64,000 nt of DNA from Solwaraspora sp. WMMD792 (GTDB taxonomy: Bacteria > Actinomycetota > Actinomycetes > Mycobacteriales > Micromonosporaceae), in contig NZ_JARUBH010000009.1 of the NCBI RefSeq assembly GCF_029626105.1, positions 682,001-746,000 on the forward strand. The letters run 5' to 3'. How positions within the stretch are numbered: the stretch's first letter is position 1; each line of letters starts with the position of its first letter. The position numbers and the translations under genes are program-made. This document shows positions 43,191 through 53,572 of the stretch, piece after piece. The notes beneath the pieces were generated by a model that saw only the letters and a list, made by a program, of their open reading frames with translations, ran no database searches and was not told where the DNA came from.

Positions 43191-43230
43191 CCGGCAGATG
43201 TTTGTGTCCTGCCGGTACAGGGCATACCGT
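43191..43230 (+). promoter_or_regulatory. Promoter of the HU gene with an overlapping palindrome
   Basis: Candidate TTGTGT (43202-43207), 17-base spacer, TACCGT (43225-43230), giving a start about 40 bases before the GTG. An inverted repeat CCGGCAG/CTGCCGG (43191-43197 with 43209-43215) straddles the -35. Confidence 0.5.
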
Positions 43231-43279
43231 GCGCGCAGAATGGCTCGTTGAGTCCAGTTGCACATACGGGAGGGAACTC

Positions 43280-43939
43280 GTGAACAAGGCAGAGCTCATC
43301 GATGCGCTCGCTGCTCGCCTGGGAGACCGCAAGACGGCGACGACGGCGCTCGACGCCGTCTTGGCCGAGGTTCAGTCGGCGGTCACCAAGGGCGACCGGG
43401 TGGGTATCACCGGTTTCGGGGTGTTCGAGAAGCGCGTCCGGGCGGCGCGAACAGCGCGCAACCCGCGTACCGGCGAGTCGGTGAAGGTCAAGAAGACCTC
43501 GGTGCCGGTCTTCCGGCCCGGCGCGGGCTTCAAGGACATGGTGGCCAGCGGCAAGGCGCCGAAGGCCACCGCGGCCAAGTCGACCGCGGCGAAGGCCACG
43601 GCGACGAAGGCCACCGCGGCCAAGTCCACGGCGGCCAAGAGCACCGCCCGTGGCGCGGCGAAGTCCACCGGTACGGCCGCCAAGTCGACCGCCACCAAGG
43701 CGCCGGCGAAGCGGGCGGCCGGCGGTACGGCGAAGAAGACCGCCGCTGCCAAGACCACCCGGTCCGCGGCGGCCGCGCCGGCCAAGAAGTCCGCAGCCAA
43801 GAAGACCACCGCGACCCGGTCCACCGCGGCCAAGTCGACGGCGGCGAAGTCGACCGGGGCGAAGTCGACGGCGGCGAAGAAGTCGCCGGCGAAGAAGGCC
43901 CCGGCGCGCAAGTCCACCGCCCGTAAAACCACCCGCTGA
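43280..43939 (+). CDS. HU-family nucleoid protein with histone H1-like tail
   Basis: 219 residues from GTG 43280 after GGGAGGG. Residues 1-90 are a standard HU fold ([42 protein letters not shown]). Residues ~95-219 are Lys/Ala/Thr/Ser/Pro repeats ([15 protein letters not shown] type) resembling the tail of HupS/HupB, which binds and compacts DNA. In Streptomyces the tailed HU is HupS and lies near leuCD as here. A canonical terminator follows. Confidence 0.95.
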   Translation: MNKAELIDALAARLGDRKTATTALDAVLAEVQSAVTKGDRVGITGFGVFEKRVRAARTARNPRTGESVKVKKTSVPVFRPGAGFKDMVASGKAPKATAAKSTAAKATATKATAAKSTAAKSTARGAAKSTGTAAKSTATKAPAKRAAGGTAKKTAAAKTTRSAAAAPAKKSAAKKTTATRSTAAKSTAAKSTGAKSTAAKKSPAKKAPARKSTARKTTR

Positions 43940-43975
43940 GCCGTCCGGCCACACCGGCCGGACACCACCAGCGCG

Positions 43976-44011
43976 AAGGCGCCCACTGGCCAGTACGGCG
44001 GTGGGCGCCTT
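43976..44011 (+). terminator. Terminator after the HU gene
   Basis: Stem AAGGCGCCCAC with GTGGGCGCCTT (43976-43986 with 44001-44011) followed by T. A smaller hairpin GTCCGGCC/GGCCGGAC (43943-43950 with 43956-43963) precedes it. Confidence 0.8.
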
Positions 44012-44080
44012 TCGTATGCGACAGGGCCGCTGGAGCCGGTCCGCTGGGCCGCCGCAGCCGGCCCGCTGCCGGCCCGGCCG

Positions 44081-44968
44081 CTAGAGCCGGTCCGCGCCGA
44101 CCAGCCGGTCCCCGGCGAACGACAACAACCAGCCGCCGCCCTTCGCGGTACGGTGATCCGCCGCCGACCGCCGGGTCAGCACCGTCAACGCGGCCGGGAT
44201 CACCTTGCCCTGACTGCACACCGCAGCCGGCGTACCGGCCGCCGCCAGCTCGGTCAGCCGGCCTGCCGCCGCCAACGCGTTCTCGTCCGGCTGCTGGCCG
44301 GCGGCCGGCTCGTCGAACACCGACTCCACTTCGACCGGCAGGTCCAGCGCCTGCGCCAGCGGGGCGACCGTCTGCACACACCGCCGGGGCGACGCCGACA
44401 GCACCCGACGCGGCCCGGTCAGCACCAGCAACGCCGCCAACGCCTGCGCCTGCCGCAGCCCGGCGGTGTCCAACGGGCGGGCACTGTCCGGACCCGGCCA
44501 GGTGTCCCGACTGCCGGCGTGCGCGTGCCGCACCAGGGTGAGCGTCGCGGTCACCGGCGGCAGCTGCGCGAACCCGTGCAACACCCCGACGTCGTGCCGG
44601 TACGTCAACCGCTGCCGCGCCTGCCCCAACGGCAGCCAGCACAACTCGTCGACCTCGTCGGCGGCATCGACCGGCACCGGCCCGGACGACGCCTGCACCG
44701 CCCGCATCGACCAGTAGTCGACGACCTTCAGGTTGCCGTCCGGCATGGTGTACCGGATCGACGGCAGCCGCACCTGCGGCACCGCCCGGATCCCGGTCTC
44801 CTCACCGACCTCCCGCACCGCCGCCGCCAACGGATGCTCCGCCGGCTCCAGTTTGCCCTTCGGCAGCGACCAGTCGTCGTGCCGGGGGCGGTGCACCAGA
44901 CACACCTGCACCGCCCCGGTGTCGTCCGTCCGCCACACCACGCCGCCGGCGGCCCGGACCTCGGTCAC
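44081..44968 (-). CDS. Nudix hydrolase fused to histidine phosphatase domain
   Basis: 295 residues from GTG 44968, which overlaps the stop of the CHAD gene. Residues ~1-135 are a Nudix domain with the box GKLEPAEHPLAAAVREVGEETGI; residues ~145-295 form a histidine-phosphatase (PGM-like) domain starting LTLVRHAHAGSRD with the second-half VLSASPRRCVQT. This is the MutT1 architecture of mycobacteria, which hydrolyses 8-oxo-dGTP or Ap4A. Last gene of the polyphosphate run. Confidence 0.92.
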   Translation of the reverse strand: MTEVRAAGGVVWRTDDTGAVQVCLVHRPRHDDWSLPKGKLEPAEHPLAAAVREVGEETGIRAVPQVRLPSIRYTMPDGNLKVVDYWSMRAVQASSGPVPVDAADEVDELCWLPLGQARQRLTYRHDVGVLHGFAQLPPVTATLTLVRHAHAGSRDTWPGPDSARPLDTAGLRQAQALAALLVLTGPRRVLSASPRRCVQTVAPLAQALDLPVEVESVFDEPAAGQQPDENALAAAGRLTELAAAGTPAAVCSQGKVIPAALTVLTRRSAADHRTAKGGGWLLSFAGDRLVGADRL

Positions 44969-46494
44969 GGCAGCCACTTCGTCCGCTGCCCCGCCGACGC
45001 CCGCTCCCAGGCGGCGGCGAACTCCGCCCGCGCCGCGCGGATCGCGGCCCGTTCCCGTTCGACCAGCCGGCCGACGGTCACCGCCAACTCGTGGTCGTCC
45101 GGATGCTCGGCCAGCACCCCCTGCCAGGTCTCGGCGGCCACCGCCGCGTCCTGGTGCTCGCCGAGCAGGTTCTGCACCTTCGACAACGCCTTCGCCAGCT
45201 TCGCCGCGCCACCGCCGATCACCGGTGCCACCGCGTCCACCGCGTACCGGGCCTTCTTGCCGTTGATCCGCACCGCGTGCCAGCGCTCGTCGGAGGCGTC
45301 CAGGGTCAGATCGGCGGCACCGTCCACACCGCTGCCGCCGTACGCCAGCCGGCGCCACGGCTTGGCCACCAGCCGAGGCAGCACCTCGGTCGCCGGGCCG
45401 GCCGCCGCCGGGGTCAGTCGCGGCTCCCGGGCCGCCTGCACCAGCATCTCCACCAGGGCAACGTACCGGTCCGAGCGCAGCGCCGCGTCCACCTCGGCCA
45501 GTGCCGCCGCCTGCCGGTCGGCGAGCGTCGCGTCGATCAGCTCGACCGCCGCGGACGGCAGCGGCGCCAACGGGTCCGCCCCGGCAGTACGCCGCAACCG
45601 GTCCCGCAGCACCTCGGCGTCGCGGGCACCGCCGAGCACCCCGGCGACCCACTTCAGCTCGTCGCGCAGCGCACCCGCCCACTCGCGGTCCACCAACGCC
45701 CGGAAGGTCCGCAGGTCGCTGCGCAGCCGCCGGCACCCGACCCGCATCTGGTGCACGGCGGTGTCGTCGTCGCCGACCGGGGCGTGCAGCCGCACCAGCG
45801 GGTCGTGCGCCAGGATCCGGGCGACGCCGTCGCGGACCGCCCGGGTGACCACGTCGGCGGCGGTCGGCTCGGCCGGCAGGCCCTCGACCGCGGGTAGTTC
45901 CGCCGGCCCGGCGGCGGCCGCGCCCAACGCCCGTACGTGCTTCGGGGTGAACCCGCCGGCGGTCGCCCCCGCCGCGACCAGGTCGGCCTCCACCCGGTCC
46001 AGCAGCGACCGCTTGGCGGCCTTCAGCTCGACCTCCACCTCGCGGAACCGCGACCGGACAGTCTTGCCGTCCAACACCGACACCGCGTCGTCGGCCAGCT
46101 CCACCAGCAGCGCGTCGTCGGCGTCGCGCAACTCCAGCACCGTGCGTACCGTGCGCACCGTCGCGGCCGGCGTCAGCTCCACCCCCCGCGAGTACGCGGT
46201 GACCAGCCACACCAGCTCCGTCGGTGGCTTGCCGCGCTTACCGGACCGGCTGATCTCATGCCGTACGCCCGGCGCGTCGGCGGGCAGCTTCACCGTCCAC
46301 GGCTTCGAGTCGCCGACCCGGTGGCGCAGCGACACCCCGGCGCGGGCCAGCCGCAGATCCGGGGTGTCGTAGTAGGTGGCGGTCAGCTTCACCGCCGGCT
46401 GCTGCACCAGCCGGCCACCGTCCGGCAGACAGCCGGACAGGTCCGGCACGGTGAAACCCGGCTCGACCTCGTACTTACGTTCCTCCTCCACCAT
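44965..46494 (-). CDS. CYTH and CHAD domain protein
   Basis: 509 residues. Residues ~1-200 are a CYTH (triphosphate tunnel) domain: EERKYEVEPGF, TYYDTPDLRLARAGVSLRHR, FREVEVELK. Residues ~215-500 are a CHAD domain rich in Arg/Lys/His helices (VHQMRVGCRRLRSDLRTF, NGKKARYAVDAV, LGEHQDAAVA). CHAD binds polyphosphate; CYTH hydrolyses or makes triphosphates. It lies between ppk and the Nudix fusion, supporting a role in polyphosphate handling. Confidence 0.93.
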   Translation of the reverse strand: MVEEERKYEVEPGFTVPDLSGCLPDGGRLVQQPAVKLTATYYDTPDLRLARAGVSLRHRVGDSKPWTVKLPADAPGVRHEISRSGKRGKPPTELVWLVTAYSRGVELTPAATVRTVRTVLELRDADDALLVELADDAVSVLDGKTVRSRFREVEVELKAAKRSLLDRVEADLVAAGATAGGFTPKHVRALGAAAAGPAELPAVEGLPAEPTAADVVTRAVRDGVARILAHDPLVRLHAPVGDDDTAVHQMRVGCRRLRSDLRTFRALVDREWAGALRDELKWVAGVLGGARDAEVLRDRLRRTAGADPLAPLPSAAVELIDATLADRQAAALAEVDAALRSDRYVALVEMLVQAAREPRLTPAAAGPATEVLPRLVAKPWRRLAYGGSGVDGAADLTLDASDERWHAVRINGKKARYAVDAVAPVIGGGAAKLAKALSKVQNLLGEHQDAAVAAETWQGVLAEHPDDHELAVTVGRLVERERAAIRAARAEFAAAWERASAGQRTKWLP

Positions 46495-46577
46495 CGGGCC
46501 AGCCTAGCGCCGCCCGCCCGGGGCCGCCGCTGTCGCTGAACCGCCGCCGGCCGGCCGACGGCCGGTGACAGCAGGAG

Positions 46578-49190
46578 CTATTTGCCGGTGCCGATGAACC
46601 GTCGGAGCAGCCGCTCTTGCAGATGCACCAGCGGCCGTTCGTCGGTCGACCGGTGCCGGCTCCAGGTGCCGTCCGGGTGCAGCTCGAACGACTCGCAGTC
46701 CGGGCTGAACGCGTCGCTCATCAGCTGGTCCAGCTCGGCGCGGGCCACCGGGTCGGTCACCTGCACCAGCGCCTCCACCCGGCGGTCCAGGTTGCGGTGC
46801 ATCAGGTCGGAGGAGCCGATCCAGAACTCGACGTCGCCGTCGTTGCCGAACCGGAACACCCGGGAATGCTCCAGGAACCGGCCGAGGATCGACCGGACCC
46901 GGATGTTGTCCGACAGCCCCGGCACCCCGGGCCGCAGCGTGCACATCCCCCGGATCAGCAGATCCACCTGTACGCCGGCCTGCGACGCCCGGTACAGCGC
47001 GTCCACCAGCTCCTCGTCGACCAGCGAGTTCACCTTGATCTGGACCAGCCCGCCCCGGCCGTCACGGACGTGGGCGACCTCCCGGCCGATCCGCTCGATC
47101 AGCCCGCTGCGCACCCCGTGCGGGGCGACCAGCAGCCGCCGGTACGCGGTCTGGCGGCTGTAGCCGGTCAACACGTTGAACAGGTCGGTCAGGTCCGCGC
47201 CGACCTCCGGGTCGGCGGTCAGCATGCCGAAGTCCTCGTACAGCCTGGCCGTCTTCGGGTGGTAGTTGCCGGTGCCGATGTGGCAGTAGCGGCGGATCTG
47301 GTTGCCTTCCTGGCGTACCACCAGGGCGGTCTTGCAGTGGGTCTTCAACCCGACCAGGCCGTACACGACGTGACAGCCGGCCCGTTCCAGCATCCGCGCC
47401 CAGCCGATGTTGGCCTGCTCGTCGAACCGGGCCTTCACCTCGACCAGCACCACCACCTGCTTGCCGGCGGCGGCCGCCTCGATCAGCGCGTCGACGATCG
47501 GCGAGTCGCCGCTGGTGCGGTACAGCGTCTGCTTGATCGCCAGGACGAGCGGGTCGGCCGCCGCCTGCTCGATGAACCGCTGCACACTGGTGGAGAACGA
47601 GTGGTACGGGTGGTGCACCAGGATGTCGCCGTCGCGCAGGGTGGCGAAGACGCTGCGTGGCACCTCGCCCTCGACCAGCCGCGGGTGGGTGGCCGGCACG
47701 AACGGGCGGTCCTTCAGGTCCGACCGGTCGGAGCTCTCGTAGACCTGCCACAACGCGGACAGGTCCAGCAGCCCCGGCACCCGCAGCACGTCGTGGCTGT
47801 CCATGTCCAGCTCGCGGACCAGCAGGTCGAGCATGTGGTCGGAGATGGAGGCGGCCACCTCCAGCCGCACCGGCGGGCCGAACCGGCGCTGGGCGAGCTC
47901 CCGCTCCAGCGACTGCAGCAGATCCTCGTCGCGGTCCTCGTCGACTTCGAAGTCGGCGTTGCGGGTCACCCGGAACAGGTGGCACTCCACCACCTGCATC
48001 CCGGAGAACAGCTGGCCGAGCTGGGCGGCGATCAGATCCTCGACCGGCAGGAACCGGGCACCCAGCCCTTCCTGGCTGACCACCACGAACCGGGGCACGT
48101 TGTTCGGTACCTTGATCCGGGCGAACAGCTCCGGACCGCCGTCCGGGTCACGGACCGCGACGGCCAGGTTCAACGACCGGCTGGAGATGTACGGGAACGG
48201 GTGCGCCGGGTCGACGGCCAGCGGGGTCAGCACCGGGAAGATGTGCTCCCGGAAGTAGGTGCGCAGCCCTTCCCGCTCGCCCGTGCTCAGATCGCTCCAC
48301 CGGATCAGGTGGATGCCCTCGGCGGCCAGCCGGGGCCGGACCTCCTCGGTGAAGCACCGGGCGTGCCGGGCGACCAGGCCGGCGGTCTTCGCCGCGATCA
48401 GCTCCAACTGGGTACGCAGCGGCAGCCGGTCGCCGCCGCGTACCGGCAGCCCGGCCTGCAGCCGGCGCTTGAGCCCGGCGATGCGGACCATGAAGAACTC
48501 GTCGAGGTTGCTGGCGAAGATGGCCAGGAACTTGGCCCGCTCCAGCAGTGGGGTCTGCGGGTCCTCGGCCAGCTCGATCACCCGGGCGTTGAAGTCGAGC
48601 CAGGACAGCTCCCGGTTGAGGAACCGGTCGTCGGGCAGCGGCTGGCGGGCCAGCGTGGCCGGCTCGTCCGGCTCGGCCGGTTCGGCGGTGTCCGACACCG
48701 GGTTTGCCGGGTCGGGGGCCTGCACCGGCAGCGGCGCGGCGGGCGCGTCGGTCGCGGACTCGGCCACCGCCTGCGGTGCCGGCTCGGTGGTCTCCGGCGC
48801 GGCCACCGCCTCCGGTTCTGCGGTCTCCGGTGCCGGTTGGGGTGCCGCCTTGGTCCGCCGGCTCGCGGCTCGCGGGCTGCCCGCCGCCGTTGCACCGGCC
48901 CGGGTCCGTTTCGCCGCCGTGCCCGCTGACTTGCGGGCGGTGCCGGCCGTCGACTTGCGGGCGGTGCCGCCGGCCGATTTCCGGGCGGTGCCGGTCGAGG
49001 CCTGGCGGGCGGTGCCGTTCGACGACTGGCGGCGGGCCGGCCGAGCAGGCCGAGGCGTCGCGGTCGCGCCGTCGTCGGCAGCGGGCTGGTCGGCGGCAGA
49101 CTGGTCGGTGCCGGCGGGCTGGTCAGCGGTGGGCTGGTCGGCTGCGCGGCGCGGACGGGCGGCGGCGCGCCTGGAGGGGGCGGGCGTCAC
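46578..49190 (-). CDS. ppk: Polyphosphate kinase 1 with a long basic N-terminal extension
   Basis: 870 residues, longer than typical (~700). The first ~170 residues are low-complexity, with Ala/Thr/Lys repeats ([20 protein letters not shown]) and then a Glu/Pro/Ala-rich stretch. The enzyme proper begins at [20 protein letters not shown]. Catalytic histidine region [23 protein letters not shown] and the ATP-binding [22 protein letters not shown] are intact. It reversibly polymerises phosphate from ATP. The extension resembles nucleic-acid-binding tails and may tether the enzyme to the nucleoid or to polyphosphate granules. Confidence 0.95.
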   Translation of the reverse strand: MTPAPSRRAAARPRRAADQPTADQPAGTDQSAADQPAADDGATATPRPARPARRQSSNGTARQASTGTARKSAGGTARKSTAGTARKSAGTAAKRTRAGATAAGSPRAASRRTKAAPQPAPETAEPEAVAAPETTEPAPQAVAESATDAPAAPLPVQAPDPANPVSDTAEPAEPDEPATLARQPLPDDRFLNRELSWLDFNARVIELAEDPQTPLLERAKFLAIFASNLDEFFMVRIAGLKRRLQAGLPVRGGDRLPLRTQLELIAAKTAGLVARHARCFTEEVRPRLAAEGIHLIRWSDLSTGEREGLRTYFREHIFPVLTPLAVDPAHPFPYISSRSLNLAVAVRDPDGGPELFARIKVPNNVPRFVVVSQEGLGARFLPVEDLIAAQLGQLFSGMQVVECHLFRVTRNADFEVDEDRDEDLLQSLERELAQRRFGPPVRLEVAASISDHMLDLLVRELDMDSHDVLRVPGLLDLSALWQVYESSDRSDLKDRPFVPATHPRLVEGEVPRSVFATLRDGDILVHHPYHSFSTSVQRFIEQAAADPLVLAIKQTLYRTSGDSPIVDALIEAAAAGKQVVVLVEVKARFDEQANIGWARMLERAGCHVVYGLVGLKTHCKTALVVRQEGNQIRRYCHIGTGNYHPKTARLYEDFGMLTADPEVGADLTDLFNVLTGYSRQTAYRRLLVAPHGVRSGLIERIGREVAHVRDGRGGLVQIKVNSLVDEELVDALYRASQAGVQVDLLIRGMCTLRPGVPGLSDNIRVRSILGRFLEHSRVFRFGNDGDVEFWIGSSDLMHRNLDRRVEALVQVTDPVARAELDQLMSDAFSPDCESFELHPDGTWSRHRSTDERPLVHLQERLLRRFIGTGK

Positions 49191-49244
49191 CCGGTAATCA
49201 TGACCTGATCACGGTGAACTTGGCATGAATTCGCCCGGCTCCAG

Positions 49245-49442
49245 CTAGCCGAATGTGGGCAACGTGACGCGGTTAACGTGCCCGGACTCGTCACGCTCGA
49301 TGCGTACCCGCTGACCCAGCCGCAGCAGCCGCAACCCGGAAGCGTCGAACGCGGCCGCCGGGAACGACAGCTCCGCCCCGTCGTCGAGCAGCACTGTGCC
49401 GCTGCGGGTCGCCGGATCGAAGGTCGCCACCGTGCCCTGCAT
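49245..49442 (-). CDS. Small cold-shock-domain-like protein
   Basis: 65 residues, ATG two bases beyond the cofC stop, so translationally linked to cofC. MQGTVATFDPATRSGTVLLDDG and LRLLRLGQRVRIERDESG follow the beta-barrel pattern of cold-shock proteins, but the RNP1/RNP2 aromatic residues are mostly missing, so nucleic-acid binding is uncertain. The pairing with cofC recurs in actinomycetes. Confidence 0.75.
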   Translation of the reverse strand: MQGTVATFDPATRSGTVLLDDGAELSFPAAAFDASGLRLLRLGQRVRIERDESGHVNRVTLPTFG

Positions 49443-49443
49443 C

Positions 49444-50178
49444 TCAGCTCACCGACCTGTGTCGCATGTCAGCACGGTACCCGCTGGCGTACAGCGCGGC
49501 GGTGTGCCGACCCAGGCCGAGCCGGGCCGCGTCGGCGAGGTCGGCGGCGGTGTCCACGTCGCGGCGCAGCGTCGGCCAGTCCCCGCCGCGCCGGACGGCA
49601 CCCGACCGTTGATGCCGTACCGCCGATCCGGCGCCGAAACCAGGCCGTAGCGCGGTGCCGACGGCGGCCGCCAGCAGCACCGTCCCGGTGCCGGCGGCAT
49701 CCGGGACGAACCAGCGGTCCACGCCGGCCCCGACGGCGGTGTCGAGGGCGCTGACGGTGCCGATGCCGGTGTCGAGGGCGGCGGCCAGCTCAGCCGGCCG
49801 CAACGCCGGCAGGTCCGCGGTCAACGCGGCGACCGGCCGGCCCGCGTCGACCGTCGCGGCCCCGTGCGTCACCGCCGCGTTCAGCCCGCTCACCTCCGGT
49901 GCGCCGACCTCCGGCGCGTCGAGGTCTGGGGCGGCGAGTTCCGGGTCGGCGACGGTACGGGCCCCGAGCGCGCCCAACGTGGCGGTGGCGGCCGGATCCG
50001 AGGTGACCACCACCACCTCGGCGACCAGCGGGCAGGCCAGCGCGGCGGCGACGGTGTCGCGGGCCAGGGCCAGCGCCAGTTCCTCATGCGGTACGCCGTC
50101 GAGCGCACCCCGCAGCCGGCTCTTCGCCACCGCGAGCCGCTTGACCGGCAGCACCACCGACCAGGTCGCGTTCCGCAC
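49444..50178 (-). CDS. cofC: 2-phospho-L-lactate (phosphoenolpyruvate) guanylyltransferase, F420 synthesis
   Basis: 244 residues. CofC/FbiD activates 2-phospholactate or phosphoenolpyruvate with GTP for coenzyme F420 assembly. Visible: WSVVLPVKRLAVAKSRL (nucleotide binding), VVVVTSDPAATATLGALGA, AALTADLPALRPAELAAAL and TGTVLLAAA, with FGAGSAVRHQRSG near the end. F420 is characteristic of actinobacteria such as Micromonosporaceae. Divergent from plsC with ~140 bases between. Confidence 0.92.
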   Translation of the reverse strand: MRNATWSVVLPVKRLAVAKSRLRGALDGVPHEELALALARDTVAAALACPLVAEVVVVTSDPAATATLGALGARTVADPELAAPDLDAPEVGAPEVSGLNAAVTHGAATVDAGRPVAALTADLPALRPAELAAALDTGIGTVSALDTAVGAGVDRWFVPDAAGTGTVLLAAAVGTALRPGFGAGSAVRHQRSGAVRRGGDWPTLRRDVDTAADLADAARLGLGRHTAALYASGYRADMRHRSVS

Positions 50179-50315
50179 CGCTCCATCCTGCCGGCTGGGC
50201 TCGCATTGGCTCTGGCCGGGTCGGACAGGGCATGATTCGCTGCGTCGGTCGGCAAGACGGCGGTCGGGGTGTGGTGACCCGGTGGTGGCCAGGGTGCGGT
50301 GACGAGGAGGATCGG

Positions 50316-51056
50316 GTGGCGCGGCGGAAACTGGGCTTCTGGCGACGCTTCATCGTGATGGTGGTCAAACCGACCCTGCTCGTATGGACGAAGCGGACCT
50401 GGTCCGGGATGCAGCACATCCCCGGCACCGGTGGGGTGATCGTCGTCGCCAACCACATGTCGCACGCCGACCCGATGGTCATCGGCCATTTCCTCTACGA
50501 GGCCGGCCGCTGGCCCCGGTTCCTCGGCAAGGCCAGCCTGTTCACCATCCCGGTCATCGGGCGCTGGCTGCTCAAGGTGAAGCAGATCCCGGTGCACCGG
50601 GGCAGCGTCGACGCGATCAAGTCGCTGGAGGCGGCGATCGTCGGCGTCGACGAAGGCGGCGCGTTGGTGATCTACCCGGAGGGGACGACCACCCGCGAGC
50701 CGGACCTGTGGCCGATGCGTGGCAAGACCGGCGCGGCCCGGCTGGCGTTGACCACTGGAGCCCCGGTCGTGCCGGTGGCGATGTGGGGTCCGCAGCAGAT
50801 GTACGACCCGCGGACCGGAAAACTGAACCTGCTGCCCGGCCGGAAGGTGACCGTCACCGCCGGTGAACCTTTCGACCTGAGCAGATGGGCCGGGGTCGAG
50901 CCGACCCGGGCGGTGCTGGAGGAGATCACCGAGACCATGATGCTGCGGCTGCGGGACATGGTTGCCGAGATCCGGGGCGGCGAGGCCCCACCGCTGTACG
51001 CCCCGAGCGCCCGCCGCAACAACCGGACCACCGGCACCCCGGAGCCGGGACAGTGA
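50316..51056 (+). CDS. 1-acyl-sn-glycerol-3-phosphate acyltransferase family (PlsC)
   Basis: 246 residues from GTG 50316 after GAGGAGG. The acyltransferase motifs are [10 protein letters not shown] (HX4D), the substrate loop [23 protein letters not shown] and [13 protein letters not shown]. It makes phosphatidate or a related acyl product at the membrane. Its stop overlaps gpsA, whose product supplies glycerol-3-phosphate, a coherent phospholipid operon. Confidence 0.93.
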   Translation: MARRKLGFWRRFIVMVVKPTLLVWTKRTWSGMQHIPGTGGVIVVANHMSHADPMVIGHFLYEAGRWPRFLGKASLFTIPVIGRWLLKVKQIPVHRGSVDAIKSLEAAIVGVDEGGALVIYPEGTTTREPDLWPMRGKTGAARLALTTGAPVVPVAMWGPQQMYDPRTGKLNLLPGRKVTVTAGEPFDLSRWAGVEPTRAVLEEITETMMLRLRDMVAEIRGGEAPPLYAPSARRNNRTTGTPEPGQ

Positions 51057-52057
51057 CCGGGACCGGCCGGGCCGTCGTCCTGGGTGCCGGCTCGTGGGGG
51101 ACCGCGTACGCCAAGGTGCTCGCCGACGCCGGGGCCGACGTGGTCCTCTGGGCCCGGCGCGAGCAGGTCGCCGCCGCGATCCGCGAGTACGGCACCAACC
51201 CCGACTACCTGCCGGCGGTGCGGCTGCCCGACCGGGTCACCGCCACCAGCGACGCCGCCGAGGCGATCAAGGGCGCAGGGCTGGTCGTGCTCGCCGTACC
51301 GTCGCAGACGCTGCGCGGCAACCTGGGTGACTGGGCCGCGCACATCGGCCCCGACGCGACCCTGGTCAGCCTGATGAAGGGGATCGAACTCGGCACCACC
51401 AAACGGATGAGCGAGGTGATCGTCGAGACCACCGGGGTCGGCCCGGACCGGGTCGTGGTGGTCTCCGGCCCCAACCTGGCCGCCGAGATCGCCGCCGAGC
51501 AGCCGGCCGCCAGCGTCGTCGCCGGCACCGACACCGCGCGCACGGCCGCCGTGCAGCAGGCGATGCTCACCGGCTACCTGCGGCCGTACACCAACGACGA
51601 CGTGATCGGCTGCGAGCTGGGCGGGGCGGTGAAGAACGTGATCGCCCTGGCGTACGGCATCGCCACCGCGATGCGCCTCGGTGACAACACCAAGGCCACC
51701 CTGATCACCCGGGGGCTGGCAGAGACGGCCCGGCTGGGGGTGGCGCTCGGTGCCGACCCGCTGACCTTCTCCGGGCTGGCCGGCCTCGGTGACCTGGTCG
51801 CCACCTGCTCGTCGCCGCTGTCGCGCAACCGGACGTTCGGCGAGCACCTGGGCCGGGGGGAGACCCTGGAACAGGCGCAGGCCGCCACCCGGCAGACCGC
51901 CGAAGGGGTGAAAAGCTGCCTGTCGATCCGGGACCTGGCCCGCGCGCACGGGGTGGAGATGCCGATCACCGAGCAGGTGGAACGGATCTGCCACGAGGGC
52001 CTGGACCCGCGTACCGCGTTGACGCTGCTGATGACGCGGGCCACGAAACCGGAATAG
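51053..52057 (+). CDS. gpsA: Glycerol-3-phosphate dehydrogenase [NAD(P)+]
   Basis: 334 residues, GTG overlapping the plsC stop. Rossmann motif [55 protein letters not shown], the catalytic Lys region [18 protein letters not shown] and [16 protein letters not shown]. It reduces dihydroxyacetone phosphate to sn-glycerol-3-phosphate. Complete and typical in length. Confidence 0.97.
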   Translation: MTGTGRAVVLGAGSWGTAYAKVLADAGADVVLWARREQVAAAIREYGTNPDYLPAVRLPDRVTATSDAAEAIKGAGLVVLAVPSQTLRGNLGDWAAHIGPDATLVSLMKGIELGTTKRMSEVIVETTGVGPDRVVVVSGPNLAAEIAAEQPAASVVAGTDTARTAAVQQAMLTGYLRPYTNDDVIGCELGGAVKNVIALAYGIATAMRLGDNTKATLITRGLAETARLGVALGADPLTFSGLAGLGDLVATCSSPLSRNRTFGEHLGRGETLEQAQAATRQTAEGVKSCLSIRDLARAHGVEMPITEQVERICHEGLDPRTALTLLMTRATKPE

Positions 52058-52097
52058 GCTCTGCCGCCGGCCGGCGACCTTGGTCAGGATGAACGGC

Positions 52098-53225
52098 ATG
52101 ACCGCCACTTCCCGCGACCCGGGGTACGGCGACGGCACCCGGTGTGTCGCAGCCGGGCTGCCCGAGCCGACCCCCGGCCAGCCGTTCCTGCCCGGCCCGG
52201 TGTTCGCCGCCCCGTACCACCTGGACCCGGTGACCGGGCCGTCGCCGGACCGCGACGGTTATGCCCGGGAGGACAACCCGACCCGGCGGGCGCTCGAATC
52301 GGCCATCGGTGACCTGGAAGGCGGCGACACCCTCGTCTTTGCCAGCGGCCAGGCGGCGATCACCGCGCTGCTGCTGACCACGCTGCGCCCCGGCGACACG
52401 GTGCTGCTGCCCGCCGACGGCTACTTCACCGTACGGGCGTTGGCCGCCACGGTGCTGGAGCCGATCGGCGTGACCGTGCGGCTGATGCCGACCGCCGGGC
52501 CGTACCCGGACTTCGCCGGGGTGCGGTTGGTGCTGCTGGAGACCCCGGCCAACCCGGGGCTGGACGTCTGCGACGTCGCCGCGCTCGCGGCGGCGGCGCA
52601 CGACGCCGGGGCGCTGGTCGCGGTCGACAACACCGCGCCGACCCCGCTCGGGCAGCGGCCGTTGGACCTGGGGGCGGACATCGTGGTCGCCTCCGGCACC
52701 AAGGCGCTGACCGGCCACTCCGATCTGCTGCTCGGCTACCTGGCCACCCGCTCGCCGGAGGTGCTGGCCGATGCGACGCGGTGGCGCAAGCTGACCGGGT
52801 CGGTGCCGGGCCCGTTCGACTGCTGGCTCGCCCACCGGTCATTGGCCACACTGGACCTGCGGCTGGCCCGCCAGTCAGCCAACGCGGAAGCGGTCGCCGC
52901 CGCGCTGGTCGGGCGTGGTGACGTCACCGGCGTACGCTGGCCCGGCCTGCCGACCGATCCGTCGTACGCGGTCGCGGCGGCCCAGATGCGCCGCATCCCG
53001 GGGATCGTGTCGTTCGACCTGGGTGACGCCGACCGGGTCGGCCGCTTCCTGACCGCGTCGAAGCTGGTGTCGGCGGCCACGTCGTTCGGTGGTCTGCACA
53101 CGGCCGCCGATCGGCGGGCCCAGTGGGGCGACGACACGCCACCGGGCTTCGTGCGGCTCTCCTGCGGCATCGAAGACACTGTGGACCTGGTACGCGACAT
53201 CACCGCCACCCTGGACGCTACCTGA
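52098..53225 (+). CDS. Cys/Met-metabolism PLP-dependent lyase (cystathionine gamma-lyase-like)
   Basis: About 375 residues; ATG 52098 chosen because AGGA lies 9 bases upstream. Fold type I PLP enzyme: YAREDNPTRRALESAIGDLEGG, FASGQAAITALLLT, VDNTAPTPLGQRPLDLGADIVV, the PLP Lys in ASGTKALTGHSDLLLGYL, and the C-terminal SFGGLHTAADRRAQW and FVRLSCGIED. Exact reaction (cystathionine gamma-lyase, beta-lyase or synthase) is not resolved by sequence alone. It is the last core gene before the accessory island. Confidence 0.9.
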   Translation: MTATSRDPGYGDGTRCVAAGLPEPTPGQPFLPGPVFAAPYHLDPVTGPSPDRDGYAREDNPTRRALESAIGDLEGGDTLVFASGQAAITALLLTTLRPGDTVLLPADGYFTVRALAATVLEPIGVTVRLMPTAGPYPDFAGVRLVLLETPANPGLDVCDVAALAAAAHDAGALVAVDNTAPTPLGQRPLDLGADIVVASGTKALTGHSDLLLGYLATRSPEVLADATRWRKLTGSVPGPFDCWLAHRSLATLDLRLARQSANAEAVAAALVGRGDVTGVRWPGLPTDPSYAVAAAQMRRIPGIVSFDLGDADRVGRFLTASKLVSAATSFGGLHTAADRRAQWGDDTPPGFVRLSCGIEDTVDLVRDITATLDAT

Positions 53226-53289
53226 CAGACTCGGTCCCGTGGGAGCCAGCGCGTGGGAAGCGGGATCCGGGTGATGGAGCAGGAGCCGC

Positions 53290-53550
53290 GTGGCGGTCCG
53301 CCGTCCGGCTACCGGCGACTGGCGACTGGCGGTCTACCGGCTGAGCGTCTGGTTTCTGCGGTCGATGGCTGTGGCGTTGCCCTGCATCTTCATCTGGCCG
53401 CAGGTCTGGTTCGTGTTGCCAATCGTCATCGTGTTCGGGCTGATCGTGACGTTGCCGCTGCGCTACCTGGCCCACTTCGAATGGAGGATGCCGATGCTCG
53501 ACCTCGACGCGTCGATGCTCAAGGACGCGTTGGACGCACGGTACTGGTGA
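53290..53550 (+). CDS. Small membrane protein
   Basis: 86 residues from GTG with GGAG upstream. One or two hydrophobic helices (LSVWFLRSMAVALPCIFIW and WFVLPIVIVFGLIVTLPL) and a short acidic C-terminus. No family recognised. First of several small membrane genes in the accessory stretch. Confidence 0.55.
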   Translation: MAVRRPATGDWRLAVYRLSVWFLRSMAVALPCIFIWPQVWFVLPIVIVFGLIVTLPLRYLAHFEWRMPMLDLDASMLKDALDARYW

Positions 53551-53572
53551 AATCTGGGATAGAGGTGCGGTC

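Noticed and set aside
43191-43215. Hairpin before the HU promoter as a terminator for leuCD
   Set aside because: The T-run lies upstream rather than downstream of the stem on the leuCD strand, so it does not fit an intrinsic terminator.
44969-46210. Upstream extension of the Nudix/phosphatase frame through the CHAD gene
   Set aside because: Translation is Gly/Arg-rich noise; the GTG at 44968 gives a normal Nudix start overlapping the CHAD stop.
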